The notes under the pieces are model-generated. The model was not told where the DNA came from and did not search any database. It saw only the letters and a program-made list of their open reading frames with translations. The translations under genes and the position numbers were made by a program. Shown piece by piece: positions 1-9,600 of a stretch of DNA of 64,000 nucleotides. The stretch's first letter is position 1. Each line of letters starts with the position of its first letter. This stretch comes from Lysobacter sp. ISL-50 (GTDB lineage: Bacteria > Pseudomonadota > Gammaproteobacteria > Xanthomonadales > Xanthomonadaceae). Location: assembly GCF_018612875.1 (NCBI RefSeq), contig NZ_JAGGRI010000037.1:1-64000 (forward strand). The letters are read 5' to 3'.

Positions 1-2261
1 CCGTCGGCCTGCTGCTCGCCGCCGCCGGCATCGGCGGCTACTTGTGGCTGCGGCCGGCCGCGCCGGCGGCCGCGGTCGCGCCGGTCAATCCGCTCGCCGA
101 CGCCGCGGTCTCGCGCGTCGCGGTGTTCGACTTCCTGCCCGCGCCCGGCGCCGCCACTGGCGACGCCTGGCTGAGCAGCGCGCTGCCGGAACTGCTCGCG
201 CAGGAACTGGCGCTCAACGACGGCCTGCAAGTGATCAACGGCCAGCGCCTGGCCGAACTGCTGCCGTTGCCGCCCGGGCGCGCGCCCGATAGCGCCGCGC
301 TGCTGCGCATGAGTCGCCAGCTCGGTCTGCGCCTGGCCATGGTCGGGCGCTACCGCGCGGCGCCGGCGCAAGGCGCGGACGGCTTGAGCCTGGAACTGGA
401 CGTGCTCGACGCCGCCAGCGGCGAACGCCTGCAGCAGTTGCGCATCGACGGCAACCGCCGCCATCCGGCGGCGCTGATCGCCGCGGCCGGCGCGCAGGTG
501 CGCGATCGCCTGCAACTGCCGCGCCTGAGCACCGCGATCGAACGCACCCGCGGCGCCACCACCAGCGACGACATCGCCGTGCTGCGCGACTACGCCGACG
601 GCGTGCAGGCGCTGCGCCGCGGCGAACTGGGCACCGCCCAGAGCAAGCTCGACGCCGCGGTGAAACGCGCGCCCGACTTCCTGCCCGGCCAGCTCGCGCT
701 GACCCGCACCCTGATGCAGCAGGGCTACCATCCGCGCGCCGGCGCCGTCGCGCGCGCCGCCCTGGCCCACGCCGGCGCCGCGCCGCGCGAAATCCGCCTG
801 GCGCTGGAAGCCTTGATGTACGAAGCCGACCGCTCCTGGCCGCAGGCGATCGAAACCTATCGCGCGCTGTACCGCTTCTATCCGGAAGACATCGAATACG
901 GCCTGGGCCTGGCGCGCGCGCAATCGCAGGGCGGCGATCTGAAGGAAGCGCACGCCAGCCTGACCGATCTGCGCCGCCATCACGGCAACGCCGACCCGCG
1001 CATCGATCTGGCGCAAACCGCGATCGCCGAAGCGCAAGGCGACTACGCCGCCGAACGCGACGCCGGCGATCGCGCCCTGCGCAGCGCGCGCACGCTGCGC
1101 GCGCCGCACCTGATCGGCAACGCCCTGCTCGAACGCGGCTGGGGCCGCAACGCGCTCGGCGACCAGCCCGGCGCGCTCGCCGACTACCGCGCCGCGCGCG
1201 CCCAGTTCGAACAGATCGGCGACGCCATCGGCCAGGCGCGCAGCGACGTCAACCTGGGCGGCTGGTATTACGAACGCGGCGACTTCGCCCGCGCCGGCGA
1301 TCTCTACCAGCGCGCGCTGGGCCTGTTCGAAAGCGCCGGCATGAAAGCCTCGCAGGCCGCCGCGCTGCAGAATCTGGCCAACATCGACTGGGCCCAGGAC
1401 CGGCGCCCGGCGGCGCGGCAGAAAACCGAAACGCTGTTGCAGCTGTCGCGCGAACTCGGCGATCCCGATCGCGAGTCGTGGACCTTGAGCGCGCTGGCGG
1501 CATTGCAGTTCGACATGGGCGAAACCGCCGCGGCGATGGCGAGCTACCGGCAGGCATTGGCGATCGCGGAACGCTCGGGCCTGCAGCCGCGCCGCTCGTG
1601 GGCGCTGCGCGGCCTCGGCGATGTGCTGCGGCTGCGCGGCGACTATGCGCAATCGCGCGAATTGCTCGATCAGGCCCTGGCCATCGAACGGCGCACCCGC
1701 GACTACGAAGGCCAGGCCGAAGCGCAGTTCCGCATCGGCCAGTTGCTGCACGATCAGGGCCGCCTGGCCGAGGCGCGCAAACAACTGCTGGACGCGCGCG
1801 AGCGCCAGAGCGATCACCAGCAGGATTACTGGGGTTCGGTGACCGGCCTGGAACTGGCCGCGCTCAGTGTCGATGAAGGTCAGGCGAATGCGGCCTTGAA
1901 GGAACTCGACCGGATCGAACCGGCCTTGCGCGAGAGTCAGGCGCAAATGGAACTGGCCCAGGCCGCAGGCATCCGCGCCGAAGCGCTGGTCGCCCTGCAA
2001 CAGATTCCGGCCGCGCGCGCCGCGCTGGAACCGGCGCTGGCCTATCTGCACAACCACGGCGACGGCATCGATGCGCTGACCATCCAGCTCAGTCAGGCGC
2101 GGGTGCTGGCCGCCGAGGGCAAGCGCGATCAAGCCGCGGCCGTGCTCGATCAAGTGCAACAGCGCGCGCAGCGGCGCGAACTGCGCGGCGTGGTGGCGCA
2201 GGTCGAACAACGCCGGCGCGAATGGCTGAGCCCCACGGCGACGGCGCAGGCGGGACGTTGA
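1..2261 (+). CDS. TPR-repeat protein with single membrane span, 5' truncated
   Basis: The reading frame is already open at base 3, so the true start lies outside the window. The visible part begins inside a hydrophobic stretch (VGLLLAAAGIGGYLWL) that looks like a transmembrane helix. Next comes a short domain beginning VAVFDFLP and containing WLSSALPELLAQEL, of the kind found after the membrane span in serine/threonine kinases or winged-helix (CadC-like) regulators. From about residue 190 to the end the protein is a long run of tetratricopeptide repeats (for example GDYAQSRELLDQALAIERR). The missing N-terminus is therefore probably a kinase or DNA-binding domain, but that cannot be decided here. 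The C-terminal part likely acts as a periplasmic or cytoplasmic protein-binding scaffold. Confidence 0.75.
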   Translation, partial: VGLLLAAAGIGGYLWLRPAAPAAAVAPVNPLADAAVSRVAVFDFLPAPGAATGDAWLSSALPELLAQELALNDGLQVINGQRLAELLPLPPGRAPDSAALLRMSRQLGLRLAMVGRYRAAPAQGADGLSLELDVLDAASGERLQQLRIDGNRRHPAALIAAAGAQVRDRLQLPRLSTAIERTRGATTSDDIAVLRDYADGVQALRRGELGTAQSKLDAAVKRAPDFLPGQLALTRTLMQQGYHPRAGAVARAALAHAGAAPREIRLALEALMYEADRSWPQAIETYRALYRFYPEDIEYGLGLARAQSQGGDLKEAHASLTDLRRHHGNADPRIDLAQTAIAEAQGDYAAERDAGDRALRSARTLRAPHLIGNALLERGWGRNALGDQPGALADYRAARAQFEQIGDAIGQARSDVNLGGWYYERGDFARAGDLYQRALGLFESAGMKASQAAALQNLANIDWAQDRRPAARQKTETLLQLSRELGDPDRESWTLSALAALQFDMGETAAAMASYRQALAIAERSGLQPRRSWALRGLGDVLRLRGDYAQSRELLDQALAIERRTRDYEGQAEAQFRIGQLLHDQGRLAEARKQLLDARERQSDHQQDYWGSVTGLELAALSVDEGQANAALKELDRIEPALRESQAQMELAQAAGIRAEALVALQQIPAARAALEPALAYLHNHGDGIDALTIQLSQARVLAAEGKRDQAAAVLDQVQQRAQRRELRGVVAQVEQRRREWLSPTATAQAGR

Positions 2262-2295
2262 TCCGTCCCGCGCCGCGCCCGGCGTAACCGCTCGC

Positions 2296-2700
2296 TCAGC
2301 CGCGCTGCTGCCGGCGCAGGCCGAAGAACTGCAGTTCAGCGAACACCGCCACCGCCGCCGCCTGCACCAGCACGAACGCCAGTCCGAGGCTGTTCGGCGC
2401 GATCACGCCTTCCACCAACACCAGCACCGACGCGGCGATCCAGGCGAGGTTGACGCCGATGATGGTCCAGGTCGCCGCCGCGCCGATCGCGCGGCGGCTC
2501 AGCACCCAGCCCAGGAACGCCAGCCAGAACATCAGCACCACACCGGCGCCGCGCAGCCAGCCGGCGTCGATCGCCAGCAGTCGCGACAAGGGTTCGGCGG
2601 CGCTGAGTTGCAGCAGGCCGGCGGCGCCGGACACCGCCGCGTCGGCGGCGATCACGCGGCGCAGGAAGTGGCTGGCGGGGGTTTGCGTGGCGATGGCCAT
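2296..2700 (-). CDS. Small integral membrane protein (134 aa)
   Basis: An unrecognised inner-membrane protein with about four hydrophobic helices (around GAAGLLQL, GVVLMFWLAFLGWVL, TIIGVNLAWIAASVLVLV and GLAFVLVQAAAVAVF). The frame extends further upstream, but the start at MAIATQ is preferred because AGGAG lies about 8 bases ahead of it and the upstream residues are not membrane-like. It is divergent from an MmyB-type regulator, and a perfect palindrome lies between the two genes. It is therefore probably the regulator's target. Substrate or function is unknown. Confidence 0.75.
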   Translation of the reverse strand: MAIATQTPASHFLRRVIAADAAVSGAAGLLQLSAAEPLSRLLAIDAGWLRGAGVVLMFWLAFLGWVLSRRAIGAAATWTIIGVNLAWIAASVLVLVEGVIAPNSLGLAFVLVQAAAVAVFAELQFFGLRRQQRG

Positions 2701-2767
2701 GGTCGTTCTCCTGAGGGTCGTCGGTCTGAAGTCGAAGCCATCACACACCCGCGCTCGCGGCCGGTCG

Positions 2768-2784
2768 ATTACCTGCCAGGTAAT
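2768..2784. promoter_or_regulatory. Perfect palindromic operator, ATTACCTGCCAGGTAAT
   Basis: Two 8-base half sites (ATTACCTG and CAGGTAAT) are exact reverse complements around one central base. The site lies in the 118-bp divergent intergenic region, 34 bases ahead of the regulator's ATG and about 67 bases ahead of the membrane protein's ATG. Its position and symmetry are those expected for the binding site of the adjacent dimeric XRE regulator, which would then control both itself and the membrane protein. Assignment to this regulator is inferred. Confidence 0.7.
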
Positions 2785-2818
2785 GTCTGCCGTCACCGCG
2801 CTGGGCTATCGTGGCCGC

Positions 2819-3637
2819 ATGAACGATCAGCGCCCCGTGGGCGAGCTGCTGCGCGATTGGCGCCAGCGTCGCCGTCTGACCCAACTCGATCTGGCCGACA
2901 TGGCGCAGATCTCCACCCGCCACGTCAGCTTCATCGAGACCGGGCGCTCGCTGCCGAGCCGGGCGATGCTGCTGCGGCTGGTCGATCGTCTCGACGTGCC
3001 GCTGCGCGAGCGCAATCAATTGATGACCGCCGCGGGGCTGGCGCCGATGTACGCCGAACGTTCGCTCGACGATCCGGCCATGCGCGAGGCCCATGCCGCG
3101 GTCGAACTGGTGCTGTACGGCCACGAGCCGCATCCGGCGCTGGCGGTGGACCGGCACTGGAACCTGATCGAACACAATCGCGCGCTGACGCCGCTGCTGG
3201 CCGGCGTGCCCGACTTCCTGCTGGCGCGGCCGTCGAACGTGCTGCGCGTGGGCTTGCACCCGCAAGGCCTGGCGCCGCGCATCATCAACCTGGGCGAATG
3301 GCGCGCGCATCTGCTGCATCGCCTGCGTCATCAGATCGCCGCCACCGGCGACGCGGTGCTGGCGACGCTGTACGAAGAACTGGCCGCGTATCCGGCGCCC
3401 GACGACTACGACGACAACGACATCCCCGCCTCGGGCCTGGTCGTGGTGCCGTTCCGGGTGCGCAGCGAACTGGGCGATCTGTCGTTCATCAGCACCACCA
3501 CCGTGTTCGGCACGCCGATGGACGTGACCTTGTCGGAGATCGCGATCGAATCGTTCTTTCCCGCCGACGCGGCGACCACACAGGCGATGCGCGTGCTCAG
3601 CGCCGGCCTGGAACCGGCGCCGTCGGCCTCGCACTGA
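2819..3637 (+). CDS. XRE-family regulator with MmyB-like ligand-binding domain
   Basis: A 272-residue helix-turn-helix regulator. Residues about 8-65 (GELLRDWRQRRRLTQLDLADMAQISTR...) are a typical Cro/C1-type HTH including the RHVSFIETGRSLPS segment. The rest, from about residue 95 (EPHPALAVDRHWNLIEHNRA), matches the MmyB-type C-terminal domain, a PAS-like fold that is thought to bind small ligands. The frame is open for more than 360 bases upstream, but that part runs antisense through the neighbouring membrane-protein gene, so the ATG at 2819 is chosen. It is divergent from that gene and likely autoregulated through the palindrome at 2768-2784. The inducing molecule is unknown. Confidence 0.9.
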   Translation: MNDQRPVGELLRDWRQRRRLTQLDLADMAQISTRHVSFIETGRSLPSRAMLLRLVDRLDVPLRERNQLMTAAGLAPMYAERSLDDPAMREAHAAVELVLYGHEPHPALAVDRHWNLIEHNRALTPLLAGVPDFLLARPSNVLRVGLHPQGLAPRIINLGEWRAHLLHRLRHQIAATGDAVLATLYEELAAYPAPDDYDDNDIPASGLVVVPFRVRSELGDLSFISTTTVFGTPMDVTLSEIAIESFFPADAATTQAMRVLSAGLEPAPSASH

Positions 3638-3726
3638 GGCCGCGCCCGCTAACCAACGGCCCACGCGGCGCGCGCCGGCGCAGGCTAAGCTGTGCGTCCC
3701 TTGTCGGCGAAATTCCGAGGTAAAGC

Positions 3727-4263
3727 GTGCCGTTCGCTCTTAGCCCGTGCGTGTATTCCCCAGTGTCCCTGACGCGGCTGCGCGCTTTCGGCCGCGGCCT
3801 GCCCTTGGCCCTGGTGCTGGCCTCGGCCACGCTGGCGCTGAGCGCCTGCGACAAACCGGCCGCGCAGGAACAGGCGGCGGCGCCGAAGAAAGTGTTCAGC
3901 GGCCGCATCGCCCAGTTCCAGACCATCGACGAACGCGTCGGCACCGGCGAGGTCGCGCAGTCGGGTCAGGAAGTAGTCGTGCAGTACACCGGCTGGCTGT
4001 ACGACGAAAAAGCCGCGAACAAGCGCGGCACGAAGTTCGACAGTTCCTTCGATCACGGCAAGCCTTTCAGCTTCCTGCTGGGCGCCGGCCGGGTCATCCG
4101 CGGCTGGGACGACGGTGTCGCCGGCATGCGCGTGGGCGGCAAGCGCGTGCTGATGATTCCGCCGGACATGGGCTACGGCGTCGAGGGCGCCGGCGGCGGC
4201 GCGATTCCGCCGGATACTTCGCTGGTGTTCGAGGTGGAATTGCTTGGGGTGGTGCCGCGCTGA
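3727..4263 (+). CDS. FKBP-type peptidyl-prolyl isomerase lipoprotein
   Basis: Peptidyl-prolyl cis-trans isomerase of the FKBP family, expected to assist folding of exported proteins. The N-terminus has a lipoprotein signal ending in the lipobox ALSAC (Cys41), so the mature protein is membrane-anchored in the periplasm. The single FKBP domain fills residues about 65-178 and keeps VVVQYTGWL, FDSSFDHGKPFSFLLGAG, VIRGWDDGVAGM and the C-terminal IPPDTSLVFEVELL. The start is a GTG preceded by GAGG. An ATG or GTG further in would shorten the signal peptide's long N-region, so the start is somewhat uncertain. It is immediately followed by a repeat element, so it is probably transcribed alone. Confidence 0.9.
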   Translation: MPFALSPCVYSPVSLTRLRAFGRGLPLALVLASATLALSACDKPAAQEQAAAPKKVFSGRIAQFQTIDERVGTGEVAQSGQEVVVQYTGWLYDEKAANKRGTKFDSSFDHGKPFSFLLGAGRVIRGWDDGVAGMRVGGKRVLMIPPDMGYGVEGAGGGAIPPDTSLVFEVELLGVVPR

Positions 4264-4277
4264 GCATTGGGTTTTAA

Positions 4278-4446
4278 AAGCAAATCCCCCCTGCCCCCCT
4301 TTTTCAAAGGGGGGAACAGCACGGGTTTGTGAGGGGATGCGATGTAATCTCGGCATCCCCTTCGTCAATTCGCCCCCTTTGAAAAAGGGGGCTGGCGCCC
4401 GCGCCGTCACGATTCACGCCGATCCCTGTGCGCCGGGGGATTTGCT
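4278..4446. repeat. Two-module palindromic intergenic repeat, copy 1
   Basis: This gene-free element is bounded by perfect 12-base inverted ends: AGCAAATCCCCC at 4279-4290 and its complement at 4435-4446. Inside are a pair of opposed pyrimidine-rich hairpins (CCCCCTTTTTCAAAGGGGG and its complement). The same two modules recur near 23.7 kb and twice near 27.1 kb. It lies between two convergent genes, where it may also act as a bidirectional terminator. Confidence 0.8.
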
Positions 4447-4447
4447 C

Positions 4448-5437
4448 TCAGCCGATCGCCTTACAAGCCCGAGCCGCCAACTCGAACGAATACAACCGAG
4501 CCGCATGCTCGTAGATGTTCGCGGTGATCATCACCTCATCCGGACGATGCCGCGCGATAAACGCGGCGATGCCCTCGCGCACCTCGCCCGGATCGCCGAC
4601 CACCGCGCACGCCAGCGCCTGGGCGACGCCGGCCTTTTCCAAAGGCGTCCAGAAACGCTCGATGTCGTCGATCGGCGGCGGAATCAATCCCGGCATGCCG
4701 CGGCGCAGATTGACGAAGGACTGCTGCTGCGTGGTGAACAACCGCCGCGCCTGCGCGCCGCTGTCGGCCGCGACCACGTTCAAGGCCAGCATCGCATGCG
4801 GCCGCGGCAGACGCGCGGACGGCTTGAAGTCGCGCCGGTACAAGGTCAGCGCCTCGTCCATGGCGTCGGGGGCGAAATGCGAGGCGAACGCGAACGGCAG
4901 GCCCATCGCCGCCGACAGGCGCGCGCTGAACAAGCTCGATCCGAGCAGCCACACCGGCACGTCCAGACCGGCGCCGGGCACCGCGCGCACCGCTTGCCCG
5001 GGTTGCACCGGTTCGAAGTAATGCAACAGCTCGGCCACGTCCTGCGGGAAGCTGTCGGCGCCGTCGTAATAGCGACGCAGCGCGCGCGCGGTGGCCTGAT
5101 CGGTGCCGGGCGCGCGGCCCAGGCCCAGGTCGATGCGATCGGGATACAACGACGCCAGCGTGCCGAACTGCTCGGCGACCTGCAGCGGCGCGTGGTTGGG
5201 CAACATGATGCCGCCGGCGCCGACGCGGATGGTCGAGGTGCCGCCGGCGATGTGGCCGATCAGCACCGCGGTCGCGGCGCTGGCGATGCCGGGCATGTTG
5301 TGGTGTTCGGCCAGCCAGTAGCGGGTATAGCCCAGCGCTTCGGCGTGACGGGCCAGGTCGAGACTGTTGGCGAAGGCCTGGCCGGCGTGACTGCCTTGAG
5401 TGACGGGGGCCAGATCCAGAACGGAGAACGGCAGCAT
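4448..5437 (-). CDS. LLM-class flavin-dependent oxidoreductase
   Basis: A 329-residue bacterial luciferase-like monooxygenase, using reduced flavin to act on an unknown substrate. The sequence has the classical segments of the family: an N-terminal strand ([12 protein letters not shown]), [69 protein letters not shown], and [27 protein letters not shown]. This subgroup (YhbW/MsnO8-like) is full length here. Its stop codon abuts the repeat element, and no operon partner is apparent on this strand. Cytoplasmic. The physiological substrate cannot be read from sequence. Confidence 0.9.
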   Translation of the reverse strand: MLPFSVLDLAPVTQGSHAGQAFANSLDLARHAEALGYTRYWLAEHHNMPGIASAATAVLIGHIAGGTSTIRVGAGGIMLPNHAPLQVAEQFGTLASLYPDRIDLGLGRAPGTDQATARALRRYYDGADSFPQDVAELLHYFEPVQPGQAVRAVPGAGLDVPVWLLGSSLFSARLSAAMGLPFAFASHFAPDAMDEALTLYRRDFKPSARLPRPHAMLALNVVAADSGAQARRLFTTQQQSFVNLRRGMPGLIPPPIDDIERFWTPLEKAGVAQALACAVVGDPGEVREGIAAFIARHRPDEVMITANIYEHAARLYSFELAARACKAIG

Positions 5438-5703
5438 GCGCGGGCGACTCGGGGGAAGATCCTTTCGATGTGGGGACCGCGGGCGGCGATTCCAGTTGGG
5501 GATCGTGTCCGGATCGGATCGAGTGTGTTGCCTGAGTGGCGGCTATGGGCGTTTGCGGGGCCGCGCGCTCGTCCCGCCCTCCCGTCGCCGTCCCAGTTTC
5601 GACCCGGCCCAAACGCATAGCGTTTGGGCGTTCGCGGACGCGCGAGCCGGTGGCTCGCAAGCAGCGTCCGCTCACCCTGAAGGGCCGGATGAGGGCCGCA
5701 ACC

Positions 5704-6171
5704 TCAGAACAAATCGAACCTCACGCCCTCGCGCTCGTTATCCCAGATCGTGCAGAACACCCACCAGCGCCCTTTCTCGTAGCACAGCTGGAGGCTGTTG
5801 GCCCCGCGCTTGATCAACACCGGCGAGTCGGCCGTGGCGCGCGCGTCGTACTTGCTCCACACGTGGGCGATCTGACCGAAGCGCTCGATGCGCTGGTCGG
5901 TCTCGACCTCGAAGAAATCGTTCGCGGCGAAAAACGGTTCGACATCGGCGATGTACTGCTCGGTATCGAACACCTGCGCCCAGGTGGAGCCGTCGGCTTC
6001 GACCACGGTGCGCAGGCTCAGATTGCGCGGATGGCACAGATAGCGGAATCGCGCCCAGTCGCGCGGGGCGCCGGCCGGGCCGGAGATGCAGGCGTAGATC
6101 GCCCGCACCAGGCGGCCGATGTCCTGGGTGTCGTCGAACCAGTGCGCGGGGACGGTTTGCGGGTCGCTCAT
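5704..6171 (-). CDS. NTF2-like (SnoaL/DUF4440-type) protein
   Basis: A 155-residue cytoplasmic protein without a signal peptide. The pattern of an N-terminal helix (DDTQDIGRLVRAIYACISG), a helix ending in a pocket (DTEQYIADVEPFFAANDFFEVE), then strands (IERFGQIAHVWSKYDA, NSLQLCYEKGRWWVFCTIWD) is that of the nuclear transport factor 2 fold. The fold holds both enzymes and ligand-binding proteins, and no catalytic set is obvious. The ATG at 6171 is chosen over the longer frame because AGGAG precedes it and the upstream translation is not homologous-looking. The 50-residue membrane protein gene lies 59 bases upstream on the same strand. Confidence 0.75.
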   Translation of the reverse strand: MSDPQTVPAHWFDDTQDIGRLVRAIYACISGPAGAPRDWARFRYLCHPRNLSLRTVVEADGSTWAQVFDTEQYIADVEPFFAANDFFEVETDQRIERFGQIAHVWSKYDARATADSPVLIKRGANSLQLCYEKGRWWVFCTIWDNEREGVRFDLF

Positions 6172-6230
6172 GACGCTGCATGCTCCTTGGAAGGTCGAAT
6201 ACGAACAGATGAAACTCGCCGCCGCGCGGC

Positions 6231-6383
6231 CTAGCCCAGCAGCGGCCAGCCCGCCAACGGCGCGATCAGCCAGTACAGGCCGCCGATCACCAACAGCCAC
6301 ATCGCCGCCTTCAACAGGAAACCGACCAGCTTGAAGGCCAGATACAGCCCGGCGACCACGGCGATAAGCGCAACGATGTCCAT
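6231..6383 (-). CDS. Small membrane protein (50 aa)
   Basis: A short gene inside a longer artefactual frame. The product MDIVALIAVVAGLYLAFKLV... is almost wholly hydrophobic, with two helices separated by a short Lys-containing turn (GFLLKAAMWLL). The ATG is preceded by GGAG at a good distance, which is the main support for translation. It shares strand with the NTF2-like gene downstream (59 bases) and may be cotranscribed with it. Function unknown. Confidence 0.65.
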   Translation of the reverse strand: MDIVALIAVVAGLYLAFKLVGFLLKAAMWLLVIGGLYWLIAPLAGWPLLG

Positions 6384-6698
6384 GCAGGCTCCGACAGCCA
6401 AAACGGCCCCGAGCTTAGACCGCGGCGGCGCTGGCGACCAAGTGCCAGGCGACCGGCCCGGGCGCCCGCCGCCGCCCGGTTCGACCACCCGCGGAAGTTC
6501 ATCGATAAAAAAATCTCGACAAGCCGACGAACGGCAGGAACAATTTCCTAACATTTGGGTCTACCGTTTCGATCGATACGCGCACAAGCAAAAAACGCCC
6601 CGCGCGCAGTTCGAAACATCTCAACTGATGGGGACCGGCCGGGCAACGGAACGCTCGGCCCGGCACTGGCCACCGCACCACGGATCGGAACTTCCGCA
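6384..6698. other. Gene-free upstream region of the alpha-2-macroglobulin gene
   Basis: No credible gene. The stretch 6500-6600 is noticeably richer in A and T than its surroundings (runs such as GATAAAAAAATC and AACAATTTCCTAACATTTGG), which is what a promoter region would show. No specific promoter boxes can be assigned with confidence. Confidence 0.4.
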
Positions 6699-9600
6699 AT
6701 GCAAACCTCTTCGTCGCCGTCGCAACCGGCTCCCCCCGCGGAGGCCGGCGACCCCGGCCGCCCTAAGCCCTGGACGCGCGCCAGCCGCGCCGTCTTCGGC
6801 GATATCGCCTGGTCCCCGCCCGCGTGGCTCGCCGCGCTGCTCGCGCGCATCCGGCAAAAACCCGGGTTGTACCTGGGCAGCGCGCTCGGCCTGATCGTGG
6901 TCGGCGCGCTCGGCTACTGGCTCGCCACCCGGCCCAAGCCGGTGATTCCCGGCGCGCTCAGCGTGGAAGTGCACACCCCCGATCTCACCGACTACAGCCG
7001 CAAGCCGGCCACGGTCGATACCTTGCGCCTGACCTTCTCCGACTCGGCCGCGCCGCTCAAGCAGATCGGTTCCGCGCCGCTCGGCGTGACGCTGACGCCC
7101 GAGCTGAAAGGCGCCTGGAAATGGGAAGACGACAAGACCCTGGTGTTCACGCCGTCCGCCGACTGGCCGGTCAAGACCCAGTACAAGGTCGAACTCGACA
7201 CCCGGCAGACCCTCGCGCCCAAGGTGCTGCTGCAGGAACACGAGTTCGAATTCCAGACCGCGCCGTTCAAGGCCGAGATCGCCAGCAGCGAGTTCTACCA
7301 GGACCCGCAGGACCCGGCCTTGAAGAAAGGCGTGTACGAGCTGAAGTTCTCGCATCCGGTCGATGAGGCGCAACTGCAGCGCCGCGTCGCCTTGTCGCTG
7401 GCCGACGGCGGCGGCACCGCGATGGCCGCGCCCAAGTACACCCTCACCTACGACGACACCCGGCTCAAGGCCTGGGTCCATTCCGAACCGCTGACCCTGC
7501 CGGAAAACGGCGGCACGCTGAAGCTCGAACTCGCGCCCGGCATCGTCAGCGCGCTCGGCGGCGAAGGCAGCGCGGAAAAACTCCAAAGCCAGGTGCGCCT
7601 GCCCTCGCTGTACAGCGTCAGCGTCGACAACATCGACACCACCTTGGTGGAGAACGAGCGCTTCGAACCCGAACAGGTGCTGGTGCTGAACTTCAACAAC
7701 GCCATGCGCGACACCGATGTCGCCGGCGCGGTGCGCGCCTGGCTGCTGCCGGCCAAGGACCCGCGCCGTCCGGCCAATGAACAAAGCGGCAACTATTCGT
7801 GGTCGCGCGAGAGCGTCGACGAAGCCGTGCTCAAGGCCGCCACCGCGCTGCCGCTGAGCGCGGTGCCGACCGAGCGCGAGTACATCGAAACCCACAGCTT
7901 CAAGTTCCAGGCCCCCGCCGGCCGGCGTATCTATGTGCGCGTCAACAAGGGCCTGAAAGCCTTCGGCGGTTTCATCCTCGGCGCCAACCACACCGCCGTG
8001 CAGACCGTGCCCGAGTATCCCAAGCTGCTGCGCTTCGTCGGCGAAGGCGCCCTGCTCTCGCTGCGCGGCGAACGCCGGGTCAGCGTGGTCTCGCGCAATG
8101 TGCCAGCGGCGCGGTTGGAAATCGCCCGCGTGCTGCCCGAGCAGATCCAGCACTTGGTGTTCAACAACAGCGGCAGCTACGCCAAGCCCAGCTTCTACAA
8201 TCTCGGCGCCGACAGCCTGGTCGAGCGCGAGGAAAAACGCCTGACCCTGCCGGCCGACAATCCGGCCAAGGCGCATTACGAGGGCGTGGACCTGGGCGAG
8301 TACCTCAAGCCGAACCGCCGCGGCGTGTTCCTGCTGAGCCTGCGCACCCTGAGCGACGACGACGCCAAGCGTCCGGCGCAGGAAACCCTGTCCGACGACG
8401 CCGGCAGCGAGGAAGACAGCCGTCTGGTCGTGCTCACCGACCTGGGCATCGTGGTCAAGCAGGCGATGGACGGACGCCGCGACGTGTTCGTGCAATCGCT
8501 GTCGAACGGCTCGCCGGTCGCCGGCGCGCGCGTGCGCGCGGTGGCGCGCAACGGCGAAACCCTGGTCGAAGCCGACACCGACGCCACCGGCCGCGCGCAG
8601 ATTCCCTCGCTGAAAGGCTTCAAGCGCGAGAAAGAACCGGCGATGCTGACCGTCAGCCAGGGCGAGGATTATTCCTTCCTGCCCATCGACGATTACCGCC
8701 GCAAGCTGGACTACTCGCGCTTCGACATCGGCGGCGAGCCCAACGACCTGGAGGCCGGCGCGCTCAACGCCTTCCTGTTCTCCGATCGCGGCCTGTACCG
8801 TCCGGGCGACACCATCAACATCGGCATGATCGTGCGCGCCGCCGACTGGAAGCGTCCGCTCGCCGGCCTGCCGCTGGAGTGGGAGTTCACCGATCCGCGC
8901 GGCAACGTGGCCAAGCGCGAGAAGCTCAAGCTCAGCGAACAAGGCTTCGAAAGCGCCAGCTTCGCGCCGAGCGACAGCGCGCCCAGCGGCACCTGGCAGA
9001 TCCAGTTGTTCCTGCTCGGCCGCGACAACCAGCGCACCACCCTGGGCTCGACCTCGGTACAGGTGCGCGAATTCGCCCCCGACACCATGAAGGTGACGGC
9101 GAAGTTCTCCACCGACAATCCGAAGGGCTGGATCAAGCCCGAGCAATTGTCGGCGACGGTGTCGGCGGAAAATCTGTTCGGCACGCCCGCGCAGCAGCGC
9201 CGCGTGGAAGGCACGATGGTGCTGCGTCCGTTCTTCCCGGCCTTCGCCGCCTATCCGGGTTATCAGTTCTTCGACCCGCAGCGGGCCAAGGAAGGCTACG
9301 ACGAAGCGCTCAGCGACCAGACCACCAACGCCGAGGGCAAGGCCGAGTTCAAGCTCGATCTGAGCAAGTACGAGCGCGCGACTTATCAGCTCAGCTTCCT
9401 CGCTCGCGCCTTCGAACCCGGCAGCGGGCGCAACGTCGCGGCTCAGACCAGCGCGCTGGTGTCCAACAATGACTTCCTGGTCGGCATCAAGCCGCAGGAC
9501 GATCTGAACTACATCAAGCGCGGCGCCAAGCGCGCGCTGCAACTGGTGTCCATCGGCCAGGACGGCGAGCCCAAGGCGGTCGCGGGCCTGCGCGCGGTGG

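Noticed and set aside
2450-2818. N-terminal extension of the XRE regulator
   Set aside because: It overlaps the divergent membrane-protein gene on the opposite strand and passes over the operator. The HTH begins right after the ATG at 2819.
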